From: Amoebidium appalachense
Taxonomy: Eukaryota; Ichthyosporea
Assembly (NCBI GenBank): GCA_963693365.1
Contig: CAVNZM010000008.1
Location: forward strand, 620,001 to 684,000
Direction of reading: 5' to 3'
DNA length: 64,000 bases
Below, piece after piece: positions 38,874 to 52,441 of the stretch. The notes beneath the pieces were generated by a model, which saw nothing but the letters and a program-made list of their open reading frames with translations, was not told where the DNA came from and made no database searches. Position 1 is the stretch's first letter; every line of letters begins with the position of its first letter. The position numbers were made by a program, and so were the translations under genes.

Positions 38874-39628
38874 GCGTGTGTCTGTGTGCGTGTGCGTGCG
38901 TGCGTATTTGTGCCCCGGGGTGGTTAGGAAAGGGAAAGAGTTGGGGGAGGAGGGGGGGAGGGGGGGGGGTATGTGGAGCTTGGGTGTTTCCTGGTGTGTT
39001 CGTGACTTGGTTATAACAAGAGGTCGGGAAGAGAGGTGGTAAGGGAAAGACGAGAGAGAGCGAAGGGGGGGAGGGGGGGGAGAGAGAGAGGGGGGGGGGG
39101 GGGGGGGGGGGAGAAGGGGAGGAGGGAAAGGTGAATGTAGTGGAGAGGAAAATATGAAGCAGTCATTTTCTTTATGGTCGACGAGAGGGAAGAGGAAGGG
39201 AGAGAAGGAGGGGGGGGAGGGGGGGGGGGTATGAGGGAGGGAGGGAGGACGTGGGGTTGGAGAAGGAGACGAGAGAGCGAGACAAAAGGCAGAGTTGAGT
39301 ACGGCAAGAGATTTGGGAGGCTCACCCTAAGGGTTTGCATTAGCCCTGGCGATACAGTGGTCTGGGCTATGCACATTCCGAGTAGCTGATGCTCACACCT
39401 TCCTCTTCCTTTGCAGCACGTGCACCTGTGCCCCTCCCCCCCCCCCCCCCCCCCCCCTTCCCCGCCCTCTCTCTGTCACTGCCTCTCCTCTTTTTGAGTG
39501 GCTGCATGTCTGTCTGGATTCATCCCCCCCTCTCCCCCCCCCCCCCCCCCCCCCCCCCCAAACCCACCCACACCCACATACACACTACTTCTTGGAGGAC
39601 CTCACACACTTGTCGTCTTTTAGCACTT

Positions 39629-39659
<31 letters not shown>

Positions 39660-39660
39660 C

Positions 39661-39695
<35 letters not shown>

Positions 39696-40526
39696 TTCCC
39701 CCCACCCCCCCACCCACCACCACCACCGCCACCGCCACCATCACAACACACACACACCCTTCTGACCCCAGGTGCACCACATGCACAACCTGCCGGGCCT
39801 ACATTTCCTCCAAATATCTCGGAGCACCCCGAGCATTCTCTTTTCCTCTCCTCCCCTTACTTGTTTCAATAAGAGTGCGCTTACCACCAACTGTAACTCT
39901 CCCCCCCCCCGCTCCGCCTGCCCCTTCCACAACCTTCACCTTTCTCCTAACCCTGTCACCCCCCTCCCCCCCCCCCCCCCCCCCCCGCCTCCTCCCTCCT
40001 GCCCTCCCCCCTTCCCCCCTTCCCCCCCTTCTCGACCACCGGCCCTTCAACAACCGCCTCCCCCCCCCTCCCCCCCCCCCCCTCCCCTCCCCCCTCTCTG
40101 TCTAGGCCTGCAGGAAGCAAGGATGGTGAAGGTAGTAGTGCGGTGGTGCCCGGGACCAGCACTGCACTGAGTGCCGTGGAGGAGGCAGCTAAGAAACAAG
40201 CAGAGACACTGCGTGCGCTTGAGCTGTACAAGATGTTCTTCAAGCAGGACCAGCAGCCAAACAAGCCCCAGCCGGCACACTCAAAGGAGGAGGCACTGCA
40301 GAGGGACTACAAGTTCTGGGTCACACAGCCCGTGCCCCAGCTAGGTAAAGAAGGAGGGGTCGGGGGGGGGGTGGGGTGGGGGGGGGGGGTGGAGGGGAGT
40401 GAGGTTGGAAGGGTAGGGAAAGGGAACACCGGGAGGGTAAGGTGCGTAGGGGGGTGCAAGGGGGGAGGGTTGGAGGAAGGGAAAGGGAACAGACCTACAG
40501 GGGGTGGGGGGAGGGAGGGGAAAGGG

Positions 40527-40580
<54 letters not shown>

Positions 40581-41016
40581 GGAGCAGGGGTATGGATGTG
40601 ATAGAGCAGGGGTGTGTGGGAATAAAGGCTGCACAAAACAACAGGCGGAGGGGTGGGTGTGGGATAGGCAGGAAGGAGGAATAACGTGTTTGGTTCTAAG
40701 GTCCTGGAAAGGAAGCGGGCCGTGAGAGTGGTAGGGGAGGGGTGCCAGTATGGGTACAGGGGGAGATATAACGGGGACTCGAGAGGGGGATATTTCAGGC
40801 AGGGGGTGGGGGAGGAGAGGAGTAGAAAGAGGGGAAGGTGGAGGGGGAGACGGAGGGGGGGGGTAGGGGGGGGGGGGGGGGGTATGTGTCTGTCAGTGTG
40901 ACGCTAGTACGAGTGTGTGTACGCGAGTGTGCCCCGAGGGAGGGGGGAGGGTCCATGGTGCTGGAAATATTAGTGTGGCAAGAAGGAAGAGGGGAAACTC
41001 AGCTTGTTGACCGTCT

Positions 41017-41054
<38 letters not shown>

Positions 41055-41058
41055 CCCT

Positions 41059-41089
<31 letters not shown>

Positions 41090-41406
41090 GGGAGGGGGGA
41101 GGGGGGGGGGGCGGAGGGGGGCGGCGGCGGTGAGGGATAGAGAGAGGTAGTTACATTTCGGCAGGGGAAGGGGGGGGAGGGGGGGGAAGGGTGCAGGGAG
41201 AGCGACACTCATCTGCATTTTGTTGTGTTATCAGGGCAAGATGTGCCGCAGCTGGGCCCAATTGAGCCCTCACGGCCTAGAGAGGAGGTGCAGCAGGACC
41301 CATACCCCCTGCCTGCCGGATATGCTTGGTGCCCACTGGACCTGGACAAGAGCGAGAAGGATGTACGTGTGGCTGTGCGTGTGTGGGTGTGTGTACGCGC
41401 GCGCGC

Positions 41407-41468
<62 letters not shown>

Positions 41469-41929
41469 GGGGGGGATGGGGGGGGAAGGGATGGGTGGGT
41501 GGGTGGGTGGGTGTGTGTGTGGGGGGGGGGGGGGGGGGGGGGGAGGAAGGGAGGGGAGAGTGGCTGAGAGGCAAACATAGTGAGGGCTTGTGTGTCAATG
41601 TGCGTGTGTGTGTGTGTGCGCGTGCGCGGGTGGGTGGGTGGGTGAGGGGGCAAGGCCGGGGGGGGGGGGGGGGGGGGGGGGCTTTGACTATCTGTGTATG
41701 TATGTATATGTATGTGGGGGGGCGCGGGGAGCACTTGTGTTTTCATTTTTTCCATGATTCTGACATGAGTGATGCCTGCACACAGCTGAACGACGTGTAC
41801 GACCTGCTGAATCTCAACTACGTAGAGGATGATGAGAACATGTTCCGTTTTGACTACTCAAAGGAGTTCTTGTTGTGGTGCGTGCAGTCATTGTTTGCTT
41901 GTGCATGTGGGAGTGGGGTTTTTTTTTTT

Positions 41930-41971
<42 letters not shown>

Positions 41972-42436
41972 TTGATGGAGGGAAGGACAGAGGAGATGGA
42001 GTGGTGGTGGTGGTGGTGGTTGGAGAGGGGGGGGGGGGGGGGGGGAGGGGGAGGGGGAAGGTCGGGACATGGGGGTGGAAAGAGGCTTGGGAGCAAAATG
42101 GCAGATGTGGGGATGAGTGTGTGTTGGGAAGGCGAAGGTTGAGAAAGGGGGTTGAATCAGCAGTTTATTGGGTGTGTGTGGGTGGGTGGGTGGGTGGGTG
42201 GGTGGGTGGGTATGGGGCCAGGTTTGTGTGGTCTGTGGTTGTAGGTGCACGTGTGTGGGCAGCGCACACCCATAGTTATGGATGTGTGTAAGAGTGTTTG
42301 CTTGTGTGCGTGTGTGTGTAGCGCACACCCATAGTTATGGATGTGTGTAAGAGTGTTTGCTTGTGTGCGTGTGTGTGTAGCGCACACCCATAGTTATGGA
42401 TGTGTGTAAGAGTGTTTGCTTGTGTGCGTGCGTGCA

Positions 42437-42468
<32 letters not shown>

Positions 42469-43230
42469 TGTGTGTGTGCGTGCATGTATGTCTGGGCGCA
42501 TGTATGTCTGCCTGTGTGCATGCATGTGCACAGTCAACTCCTGCCACACATATGCTAACACCCCCTACTAGGGCGCTGATGCCGCCTGGGTGGAAGGCCA
42601 GCTGGCACGTTGGTGTGCGCACCACCACCAGCAACAAGCTGGTGGCATTCATCAGCGCAGTCCCCGCTAGCATGCGCATACACGACAAGTACCCCCCCCC
42701 CCCCCCCCTCCCTGGGGCTGCACTTCTGTTAGAATGTTAAATAACATGCACATCCTCGACATATACCCTTGCACTCTGCATCGTGTTGTTCGTTGTTTAT
42801 GTGTACTCCCTGCATTATGGCGCATTCAAACCCCCCCTCCCCCCCTCCCCCCACGTTCTGTTAGATTTGTCTTTGTTCTGTACCCCCTCGTCTCCTTCAT
42901 TTGTCCCTGTCTCCTGTTCAGGGCACGAGACCTCATGCATGTGCAAGCAGAGATACATGTTGTGCTACTGCATGGACTGACACAGCAATGGGTGCTGGGC
43001 ACATGGATTGCATCTGCTTGGCCTGGTGCAATGTTTGCGTCGTTTTTCTAACCATCACGAACCGACCAGTGAAAACGCAAATGTTGATATCCCCTCCCCC
43101 CCCCCCCCTCCCCCATCTTTCCAGCACACACATCACACACACACATACATGCACACTCACACTTGCACAAACACACATGCACATGCACGCACACAGGTAC
43201 ACACCGCACAAATTCATGCATACATGCAAC

Positions 43231-43262
<32 letters not shown>

Positions 43263-43375
43263 CGCACGCACGTGCGCACGTGCGCACGTGCATGTGCGCA
43301 CTCACACATACACATCAACACATGCACGTACACACACTTATACACACCCACGTACACACATGCGCGCGTACACAT

Positions 43376-43411
<36 letters not shown>

Positions 43412-43971
43412 ACACGTACACACACACACGCGTACACACAGTGCGCAGCTGCTAGTGGAGGTCAACTTCCTGTGTGTGCACAAGAAGCTACGGGCCAAGC
43501 GTCTGGCCCCAGTGCTTATCAAGGAGGTGACCAGGAGGGTGCATCTGGAGGGCATATTCCAGGCGACATATACGGCCGGTGTATACCTGCCTACACCAGT
43601 CACTAGCGCAAGGTGTGTTTCTTGTCCTTTCTTTTCTTTTCTTTTCTTTTCTTTTTCCTTTTTTTAGAGAGAGAGAGAGAGAGACAGAGAGAAAGAAACA
43701 CCCGCTCGCTCAAAGATACAAAATTGCTCTGGTTGTCTTGTTTCTCTACTTGTTTTATACTTTGCTTGGGAACCATTCCGATTCCCAACACACGTTATTT
43801 CCTTCATATCATGTCCTTCCCCAGAGGGGTGGGGTGGGGCAGGGCTGTGGGTGGGTGGGTGGATGGGTGGTGGTGGTGTGGGTGCGTGTGTGTCTGTGTC
43901 TGTGTGTGTGTGTGTGTGTGGGTGGGGGTGGGGGTGGGGGTGGGTGTGGGTGTGGGTGTGTGGGTGTGTGT

Positions 43972-44014
<43 letters not shown>

Positions 44015-44556
44015 GGGGGGGAGGCGGGGGGGGAGGTGCACACAGGGCACACACTGACATGTGTTCACTCTTTGCAGGTACTACCACCGCAGCCTCAACC
44101 CCAAGAAGCTGATCGAGGTTGGGTTCAGCTATCTGCCCAGGAACACAACAATGCAGCAGGTCATAAAGAGGAACAAGCTGCCAGAGGTACATGCACAGGC
44201 ACAGGCACATGCACATGCACAGGCACCATGCTATACACATGGGCCCACGAGATGATACATTCACATGCAACCACAGGCTGGCACTCTCGCATGCACACCC
44301 TGCACGCATGCAAACTCGTGCGTATTTACACGTGGTGCATACAACATACAAACCAGAAGGTTCTACACACATCCCTGCACAAGGGCCCACACAAAGACAC
44401 ACAGAGACAGACGTGCACACATGCACACACACACACACACACACATACACACACACACACACACACACGTGCACACACACACACGTGCACACATACACAC
44501 ACACACACATACACACACACACACGTGCACACATACACACACACACATACACACAT

Positions 44557-44587
<31 letters not shown>

Positions 44588-44588
44588 T

Positions 44589-44664
<76 letters not shown>

Positions 44665-44809
44665 ACACCTGGGCGTGCAGGGAGTATGGTGCATGTTTGG
44701 GCTGCACTCTTTTGAAACGGGCATTCAAGCAGCTCGAAGAAGACAGGGATATTCGTACTTGCAAATGAGCTTCCGTGTTGGTTATTCGTGCGGCGGCAGC
44801 GGGGAGGGA

Positions 44810-44854
<45 letters not shown>

Positions 44855-45670
44855 ATTCAGGGGGTTTGAAAGAATACGACGATAGGCCCGTGGTGTTGAG
44901 GACCTTTTTTTTTTTCGGGAGGGGGAGGGGGGGAGGGGCTGCAATAGGGGTGCTGTTTATTATCCCCGGTCCTTTGGCTGTACGGATGTTGGTTGGCATG
45001 GGGGTGCACGTGGACTGACCGTGCTTTCCAGAACACACACACTCCGGGGCTGCGGCCAATGGAGAAGAGGGACGTGGAGGCGGCATGGACCCTCGTCTGT
45101 GACTACCTCAAGGTAGGGATTAGTAATAGTGCTTATTGGGCCAGTGCTCATATGTACCCCGTGCCAGTGCTTATTGCCTGTCTTGTACCAGTGCTCGTTG
45201 TGTGTCCTGCGCCAGTGCTCGGTGCATGTCCTGTGCCAGTGCTTTTGTGTCCTTTGTTTTGATAGTGCTCACGGTGTACCCCGTGCCAATGCTCACTGTG
45301 TACCCCGTGGCAGTGCTTATTGCATGGCAGTGCTCGTTTTGTACTCTTCGGTGCTCATGGCATACCTTTTGAGCTCATCACGTATCCTGTACCGTGCCGT
45401 TTGCATGTCTTTTTCGGGTGCACATTGCTTATCCATCTGTTGCTCCCTGTGTATGTTCCACTGCCACGTGTGCATCCTTTGTCCATGGCCTTGTTTCTGC
45501 CTGCGGCCCAATCCCACTGCCCCCATCTAACTCTATGCATGCACAGAAATTCAAGCTTGCGCCATCATTTGAGAAGAACGAGTTTGAGCACTGGATGCTG
45601 CCCCGGCAAAACGTCATCAGCAGCTACGTGGTCGAGGTGTGTTTGTGTGTGGGAGGTGTATTTTTTTTTT

Positions 45671-45723
<53 letters not shown>

Positions 45724-45917
45724 AGGCACATGGTGGGAGCTCCACCCCCCCAACGAGGGGGGTGGAGGGGGGGGTGAGAGTGCAGTAGGGGTTGTGATGT
45801 GTTCGGAGCGGAGGTGTTTTTTTGCCGCAGAGGGGAGGGGTGGGGGGGTATGATTGTGCTGATTTCAAAGGTTGGTGATTGACTGGCCCTCCGATGTGCC
45901 GGTTTGGTGGTGGTAAT

Positions 45918-45987
<70 letters not shown>

Positions 45988-47978
45988 GGGGGGGTGGGGG
46001 GGGGGGTGGGGGGTGGTACGGATGTTGCTTTTCCGATCGCAATCCCTTTGTGTGTGATCTCCTCACACAGGTTGTGAGTCTATGCTGGGGTAGAGTATGC
46101 CCCAAGACTGTTGGTGTCCAAGGGGAGGACGGGGAGCCCAGGGGAAGGAACGGGGGGGGGGGGAGGGGGGGGGGGAACAACGTGCATGAAGTGGTGGTTC
46201 TTCCCTGTTTGTGATTGTGTTCTTCCCTGTTTGTGATTGTGTTCTTCCCTGTTTTTGATTGTGTTCTTCCCTGTTTTTGATTGTGTTCTTCCCTGTTTTT
46301 GGTTGTGTTCTTCCCTGTTTTTGATTGTGTTCTTGTGTTCTTCCCATGTACCTAACACTCACCCCCTACCCTCCCAGGACCCCGAGACGCACAGCATCAC
46401 GGACTTCATTAGCTTCTACACGCTCAACTCGACCATCATCAAGCACGACACCCACAAGACCCTGTTTGCTGCGTACTCGTACTACAATGTGGCTAACACG
46501 TGCACCCTCGACCTCCTGATGACAGACGCCCTGATCCTTGCAAAGAAGGTACACTGAAAGCCCCCTTAAATGCTTGTAACACATATAAGTTAGGGCCCCA
46601 GCCCCCCCCCCCCCCCCCCCCCCCCTCCCCCCCCCCCTCCCCCTCCCCCTTTTCCTCCTGCCTGATGTGGGTGTCTGTAACACGTGTTTGTGCCCAGGGC
46701 TGGCCTGGAGTCTTCGTGTGCACGTGGTGGATGCTGTATGTAACTGTTTCTGAATCCCCCCCCCTCTCCCTCCCCTCTTCTCCCCTACCTTCCCCTTCCA
46801 CTTCCGTCTTGCCAGTCTGCGTTTCCCACCCAACTCCCTCCCCCTGTCCTGTTCATGTTCTCTGGCTGGGAAAGAAGGGTAAGAGGGAGTGGGGGACAAA
46901 CGATGAAGGACACGTGTGCACTCACCCAACTGTGTGTTGTCTGCACACTTGCACGTGGTTCTCACCTACGCCATGTCTGCAATCCCTTCCCGTAACACCA
47001 CCCCCACCAACAACCCCCAACCCCCCATCCCCTTTGCCGCACACACACACGCACGCACACACACACACACACACACGCACACACACACACACGCACACAC
47101 ACACACACGCACACACACACACACACACACAGGGCGGCCACGATGTGTTCAACTGTCTTGACCTTATGGACAACAGCAAGGTGCTTGAGTCTCATAAGTT
47201 TGGAATGGGCGATGGCCGATTACAGGTGCTGATACCCCCCCCCCCAAAAAAAAAAAAAAACCTAAAAAAAAAACACTCTCACCTCTCGCCTCTCTTCCTC
47301 TGAGTTTTGGAGGGCAAAATGCAACAGGAAATGGTGGTGGTGGTGGTGGTGTGTGTGTGTGTCCCCCGGGGGGGGGGGGGGGGGGGGGGGGGGGTTTGAG
47401 AATCGTTGTAGCTACGGCCATTTGGGAAGGATTTTCTATTTATCTATTTTTAATTTGAGGTTGGGGTGAGGGGTGGGGGGGGGGGGGGGGGGGGGGGGAG
47501 ATACACGATAGGATTGGGCTTAAGGAGAGGGGTTGTGTGTGTTGTGTTCGAAGAAGGGGGGGGGGGAGGGGAGGTTGGAACCTTTTGTCCCCTCGTCCTC
47601 CCCTCTCTCCTTTGCTCTCCATTGATATGTTCCCTTCTTTGCATAGTAGGCTCTGGGCCGGGTGTGCGTGTGTTGAGTGAGTGAGTGAGTGAGAGGGGGG
47701 GGGGGGGGGGGGGAGAAGAGAAGGGGTGTGTGGGAGAAGGAAAAGCTTGTAGTTACATGTTAGGGATGCATAGGGCACTAACACACACATGCACACACAC
47801 CACACACACACATCACGTGACATTGGATATACACACCCATTGCTTACATCCACCGAAGCGCATGGATACACGTGCGGGCGCGCGCGCGCGCACACACACA
47901 CACACGCACACACCACACACATACACACGCACACGCACACACACACGCACACGCACACACACACACACGCGCACACAC

Positions 47979-48018
<40 letters not shown>

Positions 48019-48082
48019 CTACCTGTACAACTATGCCTGCCCGGAGATGCAGCCAAGCGAACTGGGCCTTGTTCTTTTGTAA
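38756..48082 (+). CDS. NMT: Glycylpeptide N-myristoyltransferase, twelve exons
   Basis: Exons are 38756-38871, 40106-40344, 41235-41362, 41786-41877, 42572-42688, 43442-43612, 44078-44186, 45032-45112, 45547-45636, 46378-46548, 47133-47225 and 48017-48082. All phases agree and give 490 residues, close to the human enzymes. It transfers myristate from myristoyl-CoA to the N-terminal glycine of proteins in the cytosol. The N-terminus is acidic, then a run of about 11 lysines (a ribosome-targeting feature in animal NMTs). Family marks are [32 protein letters not shown], the signature EVNFLCVHK (about 237-245), [31 protein letters not shown], and KFGMGDG (about 460-466). It ends ELGLVLL, whose terminal carboxylate acts as catalytic base. 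Exon 1 ends inside the lysine codons, so the tract length depends on the splice. Confidence 0.95.
40530..40579. repeat. (TA)n microsatellite, NMT intron 2
   Basis: About 24 TA units, the only long TA array in the window. Confidence 0.97.
41399..41466. repeat. (GT)n array right after the NMT exon 3 donor
   Basis: The donor GTACGTGTGGCTGTGCGTGT at 41363 runs through a short CG-containing stretch into a pure GT array of about 28 units. Confidence 0.95.
42261..42432. repeat. 59-bp tandem repeat, three copies, NMT intron 4
   Basis: Units start at 42261, 42320 and 42379 with AGCGCACACCCATAGTTATG and are almost identical. The array is followed by (TGCG)n-like sequence. Confidence 0.95.
42768..42834 (+). 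repeat. Intron-resident dispersed repeat, copy 3 (NMT intron 5)
   Basis: It contains CTTGCACTCTGCATCGTGTTG, then TTCGTTGTTTATGTGTACTC, and ends GCGCATTCAAACCCCCC. The start resembles copies 1 and 5 and the end resembles copies 2 and 4. Confidence 0.6.
43221..43441. repeat. (CA)n arrays leading into the NMT exon 6 acceptor
   Basis: CA arrays with GTGCGCACGTGC-like interruptions end in CGTACACACAG at 43441, which is the acceptor. Confidence 0.93.
44417..44661. repeat. (CA)n arrays with ACGTGCACA interruptions, NMT intron 7
   Basis: The longest pure block is about 44593-44660. The CGTGCACACAY interruptions recur several times, which suggests duplication of CA-plus-spacer units. Confidence 0.94.
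45140..45345. repeat. Degenerate ~25-bp repeat, NMT intron 8
   Basis: Imperfect units of the type CAGTGCTCATTGTGTACCCC, GTGC recur about eight times between exons 8 and 9. Confidence 0.75.
46199..46340. repeat. 21-bp tandem repeat, about seven copies, NMT intron 9
   Basis: Units read TTCTTCCCTGTTTTTGATTG followed by TG, with G/T variation at one position of the T-run. The pyrimidine-rich array ends about 40 bases before the exon 10 acceptor. Confidence 0.92.
47041..47132. repeat. (CA)n array ending at the NMT exon 11 acceptor
   Basis: Blocks of CA separated by single GC steps end in ACACACAG at 47132, the acceptor. Confidence 0.93.
47878..48016. repeat. (CA)n array ending at the NMT exon 12 acceptor
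   Basis: CG-interrupted CA blocks end in ACACACAG at 48016, directly before the last exon. Confidence 0.93.
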
Positions 48083-48195
48083 AGGACTCCTAATTCTTCA
48101 TCGGGGACACCCATATTGAATACGTGGTTTACCCCACACAAGATGAGTTAATGTTGTGAAAAGGCAGAAGTGACACGCACCAGACACGCACACAA

Positions 48196-48227
<32 letters not shown>

Positions 48228-48239
48228 ACACACACACAC

Positions 48240-48274
<35 letters not shown>

Positions 48275-48555
48275 TGTCTAGGGATCGACGAGTGGTTTTT
48301 TTTTTTTTTTTTTTGCACATAATATGGATAGATATCGGTGCATGTGATGGTTGTTGTAGTAGTTGAATGGAGACTTGAGCACTTCTATACTGCAAATGTG
48401 TGTAGCACTGAACGTGTGCGCTGAGTGTATGGGACCCAAGTGTCACTAGGCCAAGAATGGGCAGTTTGGAACAGTATTGATCGGATGTATCTTGCTTTGA
48501 TAAGATGTTAAGGGGCTCTAGACTGGCAAGGCATGGAAATGGTAAATTTTGTAAC

Positions 48556-48561
48556 AATAAA
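48556..48561 (+). terminator. Candidate poly(A) signal for NMT
   Basis: AATAAA lies 474 bases after the NMT stop codon, just before the C53 run. Confidence 0.35.
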
Positions 48562-48616
48562 GACACCCTGTAATACCTCATGGTTTCGCAATCGATCAGG
48601 CAACTTGTTTTCTGAT

Positions 48617-48617
<1 letters not shown>

Positions 48618-48670
<53 letters not shown>
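48618..48670. repeat. Uninterrupted C53 run
   Basis: Fifty-three consecutive C, the longest pure homopolymer I found in the window. It lies in the NMT-RGS intergenic region, not in an intron. Confidence 0.95.
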
Positions 48671-48671
<1 letters not shown>

Positions 48672-48890
48672 CCCACCGAAGCACACACAACCAGCACACC
48701 CACCATCACCACATGTACACCCACCCACCCATATCCCAGTGCAAAAAAGAAAGAAGCAAAGAACCGTGGTATCTCTCCTGCCGGCTAGCTGTATCATCTG
48801 TCTGCTCTACAATTCAATGGCAATATCGAATGAAATGCATCACGTGTGTGTGTGTACATGTGCACTGTGTGTGTGTGTGTGTGTGTGACA

Positions 48891-48924
<34 letters not shown>

Positions 48925-50739
48925 GTGTGGGTACCATGTGTGTGTACGTGTGTGTGCGTGTGGTGTGTGTGTGTGTTTGTTGTTACATTTGTTTTTGTGT
49001 GTGTTCTTATGATGTCCATGCAGGCCAGCATAATAGGGGTCTTTGCCGCTACAATTATCTACGTATACAGTGCACACACACAATTAGTACCCCGGATCCG
49101 ACACAAAAAACACGTATTCACACAATGTCACGCGCGCACACGTGCACATGTCGCAGTGTCACACGTATATGCATGGATACACTGATCCTGGACTGACTCA
49201 TGGCATGTACAGTACACATGCACACGCAGACACGTGAACACACAACACGCGTTCAACTTTACACTCCGTCATAAAGCCACATGTTCAGATGTTCAGCAAG
49301 AGCACTGGCAGATTCTAAAACCTTGGTGACGTCATGCTCGTGCACCTTGCATATATGCGCCGCAGATCTAATAATTCTTTAGATCGATATCCGTGCCCCG
49401 CCCCGGCCCCCGGGCTCATGGGCCCATGCATCATGGTATACACAGTGCAACGAATCACAGCGTGCATTTTTCATTTATTGTGCATGCAGTACGGCCACTA
49501 CTGAAATATCATGTGTGGGTATTTAGCTTGTAATCGGTCTGTCTATTCTGTAGCTATAGTGACGGTGCGTTCGTGGTTGATTTGTTTATTTCCAACTTCG
49601 TGGGCCGGGGCGTGACCATGACAAAATTTTATCAAATTTTATCACAGGAATCTGGGTGTGTTTATTTCGCTCAGTGTCCCCACAGATGCTTAAATTAATA
49701 AAACTTAAGTTTTTATTTAGTATGAAGCCTCTACTACCATCGAAATGAAAGAGAGCGTGATTTCCAATGGTTACTTGCCGAGGGCCGGCGGCGGCGGCCG
49801 GGCTGCGGATGTTGAAATTTCCGGATGCCAAATTTTAAAGCAGCTCCAAATCCTCCAGAAATCTAATAAAGCTTCCAGTTGAATATATTAAAAAAAAAAC
49901 AGCTTGGAAGCAAAATAACTTTCGATTATATGGCCTCGTAAAAATGCAGTAGCTGCTGGGCGTTGTGCCGTCAGTTTTCCCGACATTCGGAAGGTGAATC
50001 AGTTCTATATTAATGTATATTTTATGAATCAGAATGTAATGGACAGGAACAGCGCGCTTCATATCAGTAGTATGGGGGGAGCACACCTGTGATTGGTCGA
50101 GGGCAACGCTACTAGAAACGGCTCTCGGCTATATTCGCAGGAATGCAAGGTCGGTGACCGTCGGTCCATGCATGCTCCTCGAGCTCCTATAGGGGGCCGT
50201 GTCACAATGCCTGCATCCTACAATCTCGAAATTTATCACACTTTTTTAAATGGGGGTCTCGTTTATGCGGTGCACATCTCCCTTTAACAGTAACTAAAAT
50301 TCTGTGGGCGTTGCTTATAAAAGCAAAAACCGTCAGGGATGATGCAACCATAGTGCGAATTTCCTTTTTCGATATGTGGGTTTTTACAGAATTTCTCGTA
50401 ACGGAAATTTGCGTCGCGAGATCCTTGTGGTGCTATCATTGGGGTCATGTAAGTAAATCCTTTTTCTTTTGACTCGGTTTTATTGATCCGTTGATGAAGG
50501 CAATGTGCAGCCACAGGCTACATAACCACCAATAGAACTGAAAAAGCCAAAGCTACGAAATAAAAATAAAGCGACAAGTGACAAAGGACACCAGCGGGCA
50601 AAACCTTAAGTGTACGTGTATGCGTGAAACTAGTTTGCTCCAACTAGTCATATGCATCGATGTTGACCAGACCACACTCCGCAAGAAGACATCATTACTG
50701 CTGCTTCCCAACAGGCCCCCCTCAAAACCTACCGAGTAA

Positions 50740-51710
50740 ATCCCGGAGAACTTTGTGATAGATAGGGGGCATCGGGATACGTGATATGTCCAGGATGTTC
50801 AGGTAGTTTTGTGATAGATCCAGATGATATTTATAGACGATCTATCCAGGTCGGGTGGAAATATCCCGTTTCAGTGGTCGGGATAGATTAGCATATCCGG
50901 GGTTAGTAATGTAGTCATTAGTATACATATTTGGTAATTTTTGCGCGTTGAAAATGACCAAATACCAATCAAAATGCATAACGTAGTCTTCAGAAACCAA
51001 TGGGGTAAGAAAGAAATTGTATTTTCGTGACACCACCGTTACATCTCCCTTTCAACCCGGACCCGTGGCCTGCTAGCGGCCGCGCGCTATGCAGGCCTAT
51101 AATGAACGTACAGCTTCATGTTATAAAGCCTCCTTTGTATTCACCCAGTGACAACCAGGCTGTTCAGTAAACATGTCTACGTGCACTAAATATTATAGCT
51201 ATGAGGGATCCATATGGTTTTTGCTTCAATATTCTTCTACTTACATTGGGTTCGATTTCCTGGCCGCGCCGTGCCACCCTGCAGGCGGCCCCGGCGGGCC
51301 GACCCGTTGCCACGGTGTAGGTCGCGTGATTTTGACCGTGAATTCACCCGAGATAGCAGACCTTGCACACATTGTCTTGATAATTGCACGTCTTTTGAAC
51401 CACTGTATATAAGGACTGTGAATACGCACACATGCATTGGGTGTTTAGTATAGTGTAAACAAGCCTAGCACCCCGTGGATTGTATATATAATATATAGTT
51501 ACTGGGATATTCGACCGGGATAGTTAGGCGATTCCAGGAGAGAAATGATATATCTCGTGATAGATAGGGCCCCTCGGGATAGATCGTCCGGATATTTAGG
51601 CACACTTTGAGGATTATCCGGGATAGGATCTATGATAGGTCACTTTGGGAGAGATCTAGCATAGTGCGTTGGGATAGATAGGCAGTTTTTGGGGATAGAT
51701 TTACATGGCC
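50740..51710. repeat. Two blocks of degenerate GATAGATAGGG/CCGGGATAG-type repeats
   Basis: Blocks at about 50740-50900 and 51500-51710 contain many variants of TGATAGATAGGG, CGGGATAGAT and ATCCGGGATAG. About 600 bases of unrelated sequence separate them. They could be decayed ends of one element, but I could not match the two blocks base for base. Confidence 0.45.
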
Positions 51711-52441
51711 CTAGCTATCATTTATGTGCTGATGTTGTCACTTATTCTGCATGCTTTCTGTCTCTTATAGAATGATTTTTTGGAATTCTACTCTATTTTC
51801 TAGATATATCAATCATATTTATGACGCACTCGTAATGAACAAACGAGCCCTAACTTTTCTAAAGGCATTAAAATTCCCAGATCTCTCATGCGCCCCGCTG
51901 TAGCTAGGTTTAGGTCATAACTAGCGTTGACCAATCATTGCGGTGAGGCGTTGGCCGGTCGACATCGACCCTGCAAACACCTTTTTCTTGTTCGAAGCTT
52001 TGTTCCGTCACTATTCAGCTGCACCTATGTTTTGTTACTCTCCCGTGTTATTGTAGTGGTCATGGCTAGAACATAATTAGTTCACCTGAAATAAGGCCAA
52101 AGCTCTCGATAATATTATTTCCGCGGTTCATTTCAGTGTAGGCAAGACATGCGTACCGGAGTTGTTCAGTGGTTCAGCCCAAGGACTACTGAAAACTTTG
52201 AATATATAGACGGTCTTCTTTACTTAGTAGCTGCCTGATACTCCCCACAGCTTAAGCCACTTCTGCATGACGCTAAACTTATTCTGCAGCACCCAAAAGC
52301 ACCAGTAGTCACGGCTGCTCCACCTTTTAAGGTGGCCTTATAGCATAGGCGGCCCACCTTCAACCAACCATATGCCCCACAAACTCGTCGAAGCATGCAC
52401 CCTAGCACACCATACCCCGAGGCCACAGCTCAAGACACACC

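Larger units (their letters stand above)
48083..52441. other. Intergenic, between NMT and RGS genes
   Basis: It contains CA arrays at 48194-48270, an AATAAA at 48556-48561, a C53 run at 48618-48670, TG arrays at 48844-48980, and then about 3.4 kb of ordinary sequence with few homopolymers. Degenerate GATAGATAGGG-type repeats lie at 50740-50890 and 51500-51710. No exon is supported. Confidence 0.55.

Noticed and set aside
39771-39840. Possible extra NMT exon after ACCCCAG
   Set aside because: Exon 1 joins exon 2 in phase without it and no donor follows.
49586-49831. GGCGGCGGCGG-rich segment considered as an rRNA fragment
   Set aside because: It does not match conserved 18S or 28S blocks that I know.
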